Shown: piece after piece, positions 60,482 to 64,000 of the stretch
Position numbering within the stretch: the first letter of the stretch is position 1
How the letters are laid out: each line of letters opens with the position of its first letter
Assembly: GCF_025665335.1 (NCBI RefSeq)
Contig: NZ_CP106869.1
Coordinates: forward strand, 4,242,501-4,306,500
Direction: 5' to 3'
DNA from: Xanthomonas sp. AM6
GTDB lineage: Bacteria > Pseudomonadota > Gammaproteobacteria > Xanthomonadales > Xanthomonadaceae
DNA length: 64,000 nt
Program-made: the position numbers and the translations under genes
Notes under the pieces: model-generated
Seen by the model: only the letters and a program-made list of their open reading frames with translations
What the model was told of the DNA's origin: nothing
The model's database searches: none

Positions 60482-60507
60482 CGCTCCGCCAGCCTACCGG
60501 CGGAGCG
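60482..60507 (-). terminator. Terminator-like hairpin downstream of the XAC0095-like gene
   Basis: A perfect 9-bp stem CGCTCCGCC/GGCGGAGCG (60482-60490 and 60499-60507) with an 8-base loop lies 27 bases beyond the stop of the 60534-61133 gene on its strand. No U-run. It separates that gene from the effector cluster. Confidence 0.5.
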
Positions 60508-60533
60508 TTCTTGCCTCCCCCAGTCATGGGGCA

Positions 60534-61133
60534 TCAATGCAACAACTCGCCTCCGGCAGGCTGTTCGTCCCACTGCACCGCATAGACAGCCCGCTCCTCG
60601 CGTACGCCATTGGGCGTGGGTTCGCGCAGCGGCTGGCGCTCGATCTGCAGCAGCAGCGCCCGCATCGCGTTCGCTGCATCGCAGAGCGTGTCGCCCACCG
60701 CTGGTAATGCCTGGCCGGCAAGCCCGGTTGCATCGCCAACCGCCACCACCCGGGCATGGGCCGAGACGGTCTCGGCCAGCAGGGTGAGTTGGTCGAGTTG
60801 CGCCAGCGTGATGCGGAAGGCGCCGCCGCCCACGTCCGGCGCCGCCTCGACGGTGGCAGCGGGCCGGGCGCCGTGCGTCGTGTCGGTCCGCTGCGCAGGA
60901 TAGGACAGCGCGTCCAGCACCAGTTCCACCTGGTCGGCCAACAGCTCCAGACAGAGCGCCAGCTCGCCCATGCGCACTTTGGGCTCGGCGGCACGCTCCT
61001 CGTCCGGCGTGCGTGGCTGCGCCAGCCGGACCAGGAACCTCACGTGATCGTGCAGCTTCGCCAGCCGGAACTGGCTCTCCTCCGGCAGGAAATAGCCGGG
61101 CATGTCTTCATCGTCCAACCGGTCGTACGCCAT
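60534..61133 (-). CDS. XAC0095-like hypothetical protein
   Basis: 199 aa from ATG 61133, with GAGGAGG 5 bases upstream. The opening GYFLPEESQFRLAKLHDHVRFLVRLAQPRT resembles the XAC0095 family domain common in Xanthomonas. MGELALCLELLADQVELVLDALSYP follows, and the second half (FRITLAQLDQLTLLAETVSAHARVVAVGDATGLAG...LLLQIERQPLREP) is a helical domain. No enzymatic motif is seen. A structured, repeat-like leader lies upstream on the same strand. The family assignment is from memory of its N-terminal pattern and is moderate. Confidence 0.65.
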   Translation of the reverse strand: MAYDRLDDEDMPGYFLPEESQFRLAKLHDHVRFLVRLAQPRTPDEERAAEPKVRMGELALCLELLADQVELVLDALSYPAQRTDTTHGARPAATVEAAPDVGGGAFRITLAQLDQLTLLAETVSAHARVVAVGDATGLAGQALPAVGDTLCDAANAMRALLLQIERQPLREPTPNGVREERAVYAVQWDEQPAGGELLH

Positions 61134-61188
61134 CGTTGCCTCCTCGCTCCATGAAGGGGTCCGGCCGCCACGAACGGCGGGCGGGAAG

Positions 61189-61261
61189 TCGGGAGGTTCG
61201 AAACCGCTAACAGACGGCGGGCGTATTTCCCCGAAGGGTGTTGTATTAGCCGCCCTCCCGA
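61189..61261 (-). ncRNA. Structured RNA leader upstream of the XAC0095-like gene
   Basis: On the minus strand TCGGGAGG (61254-61261) pairs perfectly with CCTCCCGA (61189-61196), enclosing GCTAATACA/TGTTAGC (complementary apart from a bulge) and a CCC-TTCG-GGG hairpin near the centre. The nested helices, ending about 55 bases before the start codon, look like a folded 5' leader or small RNA. I do not recognise an Rfam class. No coding frame occupies 61134-61300. Confidence 0.4.
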
Positions 61262-61299
61262 CGTAGGCATCGCGTCGGCTTGCGCCCGAGCCTCGGGCA

Positions 61300-61330
61300 C
61301 AAAAAACCCACCGGTTTGTCGGAGGTGGGT
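61300..61330 (-). terminator. Intrinsic terminator on the minus strand in the leader region
   Basis: Read on the minus strand, ACCCACC (61324-61330) and GGTGGGT (61306-61312) form a stem with an 11-base loop followed by a run of six U. No gene is known to end here. It therefore either ends a short RNA that starts within about 61340-61420 or acts as an attenuator for the gene at 60534-61133. Confidence 0.6.
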
Positions 61331-61565
61331 ACCGCTGTTAGAGGAGTTTCGACGCTCCGCTCAACCAGGCTGCCAAAACATGCGCCGCATGTCAACTGCC
61401 TGGATAAAGTTCCGGTCACGATCTAGTAGACAATATCGCCATCAACCTTCTCACTAGAATTTCTTTGAAAATCGCCTTATTAGCGGGCCAAGTGCTTGCA
61501 AACTTAGCGAACCCTCGCTTAACTAGCCATACCAGTGACGCTGCTGTTCTATAAAGGGTATGAAC
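61331..61565. other. Island boundary, sharp drop in G+C, no gene seen
   Basis: Between the minus-strand terminator and the Z1 gene the composition changes within about 50 bases from GC-rich to AT-rich (for example AATTTCTTTGAAAATCGCC). No integrase, tRNA or direct repeat is visible. The promoter of the Z1 gene should be in this stretch. Confidence 0.55.
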
Positions 61566-63419
61566 ATGGACCAGGAGAAGGTATTTGACTTGGAGAAGTT
61601 CAAATTCTCTCAACTTGAAGCGTTGTCTCAATACGATAGGCAGCTTGAGAGGCTGAGGCTAGGACGCAAAGAGATCACCTCAATTGAGACAGCTGTCCGA
61701 GGCGCAGTAAAAAACCTAGAGCGGGGCGCCCGCTCTTTTGTAATTTATGGCGAGCCCCAAAGTGGCAAAACAGAGATGATGATATGCCTGACCGGCAAGC
61801 TTATCGACATGGGACAGCAGCTCATCATTCACTTACTGAATGACAGCGTCGATTTACTTACACAGAATCTCGGAAGATTCAAAGAATCCGGATTATCTCC
61901 GGCCGCCAGAAACTTTAGTGAGATTCTAGATCCCGCTGTCAAGATGAAAGGGAATGCATATATAGTTTTTTGCAAAAAGAACGGCTCTGACCTTCGGAAA
62001 CTTATTGAAAAAATATCTGGAATCGAACCCGTTGTGGTCATCGATGATGAAGCAGACTATGCATCCCCCAACTCTAAGGTTAACCGACCCGGAGAACGCA
62101 CCCCAATTAACGACTTAATTCATCAAATACTTAACAAAAGTGGCATATATATCGGAGTCACGGCCACACCGGCCCGTCTTGATTTGAATAACACTTTTGA
62201 TAATGACAGCAAATACTGGGTTGACTTTCCAGCCCACTCGCATTACACGGGGCAAGACATTTTTTTCCCGATGGAAAGCCAGCCAAAATATCAACGCACG
62301 CTACTTCCAGATGCGGGCGACGACCCGAAGTATTCTCGCCAGGCACTTTTTGGATTTCTTGTTAACGCAGCCCACTTGAACATTACCGTTCTAGAAAGAG
62401 AACGTAACTTTTCTTTCCTCATTCACACCAGCGGGAAAAAGATCGATCATAAAAGCGATTGGGGTGTTATCCATTCAACTCTCACAGCCTTAGCTGATGA
62501 AAAAAGCGCGGAATTTGCGCGCTATGTGGAAGCAATCTGGTTCCTCGCGCGATCTCGATATCCAGAAGCCGATACAGATGAGATAACTCGATATATATTG
62601 AGAAATATATCAAGGCACGCACTTGTTGTATTGAACAGCGAGCGTGACTGGAAGGACAATTCTAGTGCAGCCACAAATCCCCAAAGTTTATTTACCATAA
62701 TAATTGGCGGAAATATCGTCTCTCGCGGCGTAACATTAAACAATCTGCTTTCAATGTTTTTCACACGCGACGTTAAACATAAAATCCAGCAAGACACTTA
62801 TATTCAGCGCGCGCGCATGTTTGGGGCCAGAGGTGAATACCTGGCGTTTTTTGAGTTGACAATTCCGCAGGCGCTTTACTTAGACTGGCATCGTTGCTTC
62901 GTTTTTCACAAATTGGCACTTTCGGCTATTCGTGAGGGGCTTGGCTCGCTTGTATGGATCGGAGACAGCAGGATTTCGCCGGTCTCTTCTAGTAGTATCA
63001 ATCGTGGAACAGTTGATCTTGACCGTGGCGAGATGGCATTCCCAATCTTTGACCTTACAGACAAGATTATTTCAATTTCAAGCGGAACCGACGAATCACT
63101 TGCGAGGTTGCGCGCTTTAGCAGAGATAATTGAGGATACTAATCTTCCCCAGTATTTGATTCGATTTATTGAAAGAACGTCCGCAGGCCAGTACGGTCTA
63201 GTTGCCCTACATCCACCGATGAATATAACAGGGTACACCGACGCAAATCACGAACAAATTTCTCGCGCCAAAGGCTTTATCGGTAACACTCAGCTCAATA
63301 AGTCACCAACAGCTGTGCACCACGTGTTCTTGGCGCGCAACAACCAAGGCAAAGCTCGTATTATCTATAAATACCGAGGCAACATTCAGTTTATTAAGAA
63401 CATGACCAATGATCCCTGA
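61566..63419 (+). CDS. Z1-domain P-loop ATPase (putative defence protein)
   Basis: 617 aa from ATG 61566 (AAGGG 7 bases upstream; ATG 61560 is too close to it). Residues 62-70 are Walker A (GEPQSGKTE). Residues 156-164 are Walker B with a DEAD-like end (VVVIDDEAD). VTATP at 198-202 is helicase motif III-like, and SFLIHTSG is at about 283-290. GGNIVSRGVTLNNLL (381-395) and QRARMFG (414-420) are the signature C-terminal motifs of Z1 (PF10593). Z1 proteins are superfamily 2-like ATPases found with MORC-type ATPases, nucleases and methylases in restriction-like loci. The gene is visibly AT-rich compared with all genes to its left. It is shorter than many Z1 proteins. Confidence 0.85.
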   Translation: MDQEKVFDLEKFKFSQLEALSQYDRQLERLRLGRKEITSIETAVRGAVKNLERGARSFVIYGEPQSGKTEMMICLTGKLIDMGQQLIIHLLNDSVDLLTQNLGRFKESGLSPAARNFSEILDPAVKMKGNAYIVFCKKNGSDLRKLIEKISGIEPVVVIDDEADYASPNSKVNRPGERTPINDLIHQILNKSGIYIGVTATPARLDLNNTFDNDSKYWVDFPAHSHYTGQDIFFPMESQPKYQRTLLPDAGDDPKYSRQALFGFLVNAAHLNITVLERERNFSFLIHTSGKKIDHKSDWGVIHSTLTALADEKSAEFARYVEAIWFLARSRYPEADTDEITRYILRNISRHALVVLNSERDWKDNSSAATNPQSLFTIIIGGNIVSRGVTLNNLLSMFFTRDVKHKIQQDTYIQRARMFGARGEYLAFFELTIPQALYLDWHRCFVFHKLALSAIREGLGSLVWIGDSRISPVSSSSINRGTVDLDRGEMAFPIFDLTDKIISISSGTDESLARLRALAEIIEDTNLPQYLIRFIERTSAGQYGLVALHPPMNITGYTDANHEQISRAKGFIGNTQLNKSPTAVHHVFLARNNQGKARIIYKYRGNIQFIKNMTNDP

Positions 63420-63858
63420 GTACCAAATGCGACATGGATCTATTCTATCGGCCCTAATAGCGGACGTTGGAAGAGAGATCCGAATTCAAGGACTTGACAA
63501 AGATGGTCGTCGAGCAAACTACTTATTCGATGGAAGTACCATGGTTCACATCAAGCACGCGTCACAGCGCATCACACCCTGGCATTTCCAGTTCACTCAA
63601 GATGTTACTGCCGAATTAACAGAAATGAGCGAGCGTTGGACGGCTTTTATTGCACTGGTATGCGGAACCGACGGATATTGCGCAATACCGATGCAACTAG
63701 CGCTATCTCAGACAAAGCACGGACAGTCTCTTTGGTTTAGAGCGAGCCGGACAGCTCGGAAGCAATATTCAATCCATGGACCTCGTGGAACCCTGAGTGG
63801 AAAATTTGAGAAAAATTTAAATTGCATTATCGATCAGATCAATTCTGCGTCAACGTAA
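63409..63858 (+). CDS. Small hypothetical partner of the Z1 protein
   Basis: 149 aa from ATG 63409, overlapping the Z1 stop by 11 bases, so translation is coupled. A mixed alpha/beta protein with RRANYLFDGSTMVHIKHASQRITPWHFQF, ERWTAFIALVCGTDGYCAIPMQLA, and SLWFRASRTARKQYSIHGPRGTL. The pattern of a beta strand pair with ALVCGTDGYC and later K/R-Q-Y-S might be a small nuclease-like fold, but no PD-(D/E)XK triad can be assigned with confidence. Same atypical composition as Z1. Probably part of one two-gene unit. Confidence 0.7.
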   Translation: MIPEYQMRHGSILSALIADVGREIRIQGLDKDGRRANYLFDGSTMVHIKHASQRITPWHFQFTQDVTAELTEMSERWTAFIALVCGTDGYCAIPMQLALSQTKHGQSLWFRASRTARKQYSIHGPRGTLSGKFEKNLNCIIDQINSAST

Positions 63859-64000
63859 AGGCTTCTACGCTTTCCTTACGCATCCTATTCTCGATGATAC
63901 TGCCAGGTGAACTTATCGGAAGATATCGCCGACCTCCTGGTATCTCCCTTGTCTGCCTTGAAATGGAAACAAATCCCTCTTTTTCGGCAAGCCAAGAAAA
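63839..64000 (-). CDS. C-terminal end of a convergent island gene (partial)
   Basis: A minus-strand frame is open from the right edge to TGA 63839-63841 (53 residues), giving FSWLAEKEGFVSISRQTREIPGGRRYLPISSPGSIIENRMRKESVEAFTLTQN. It is basic, with AT-rich codon use like the Z1 gene. Its stop overlaps the last 20 bases of the 63409 gene from the other strand. The family cannot be recognised from this end. Confidence 0.5.
   Translation of the reverse strand, partial: FSWLAEKEGFVSISRQTREIPGGRRYLPISSPGSIIENRMRKESVEAFTLTQN

Noticed and set aside
61270-61420. tRNA gene as an attachment site at the island edge
   Set aside because: The GGAGGTGGGT region folds as a terminator; no cloverleaf with a TTCGA arm and acceptor stem could be drawn.
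61566-63419. Type I/III restriction helicase or DEAD-box RNA helicase
   Set aside because: The Walker motifs alone would allow it, but GGNIVSRG and QRARMFG with the order of motifs are specific to Z1 proteins.

Overview
The window looks like chromosomal DNA of a Xanthomonadaceae bacterium, most likely a Xanthomonas. The evidence is uniformly high G+C coding DNA, dispersed GTAG/GTGG-headed REP palindromes, inverted GGGATTGGGGATTC blocks, a glucuronoxylanase of the Xanthomonas GH30 type, and an effector ending in the C-terminal signal domain used by the Xanthomonas antibacterial type IV secretion system. Genus is an inference. No rRNA, tRNA, CRISPR array or IS transposase was recognised.

Bases 1-10500 hold a partial membrane gene, a Tat-exported D-amino-acid-oxidase-like enzyme whose halves are in swapped order, a mini-operon with two shrunken type II dehydroquinase paralogues, an amino-acid permease, and a divergent pair of exported metallopeptidases (M28 with a small membrane gene; M16). 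Bases 10500-19000 hold DUF72, a periplasmic trehalase lipoprotein, AIM24, a lytic transglycosylase, a tandem REP array that includes a duplicated gene tail, and cyclohexadienyl dehydratase. Bases 19000-32100 hold an NHL-repeat/M23 protein, an AraC regulator, CorA, a CycA-type transporter, a drug/metabolite transporter, a methyltransferase, a LysR/quinone-reductase divergent pair and several small envelope proteins. Bases 32400-45100 hold a divergent GH42/GH30 glycoside hydrolase pair, a HipA-like kinase with operator-like palindromes, DUF2076, an acetamidase-like exported protein behind a BlaI/CopY-type operator, a polysaccharide deacetylase, DUF5694 and a DUF4142 lipoprotein.

Bases 45300-61100 are more accessory. 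They carry a multidomain leucine-rich-repeat protein and then a secreted S1 protease followed by a free-standing lipoprotein copy of its own propeptide. A decayed third propeptide copy lies behind a TetR gene that faces a MipA/OmpV porin-like gene, and a decayed fragment of the TetR gene lies about 3 kb further on. The strongest system here is 56923-60388, all on the minus strand: a peptidoglycan-targeting effector (M23-like, peptidoglycan-binding, XVIPCD) surrounded by lipoprotein genes that are good candidates for its immunity proteins. A second lipoprotein gene (54628-56583) follows it.

From about 61.35 kb to the right edge the DNA becomes visibly AT-rich, with different codon use. This is the edge of a probable island: a Z1-domain P-loop ATPase, an overlapping small gene, and the end of a convergent gene that leaves the window. 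The Z1 family is associated with phage-defence/restriction loci, so this may be the start of a defence system whose other parts lie outside the window.
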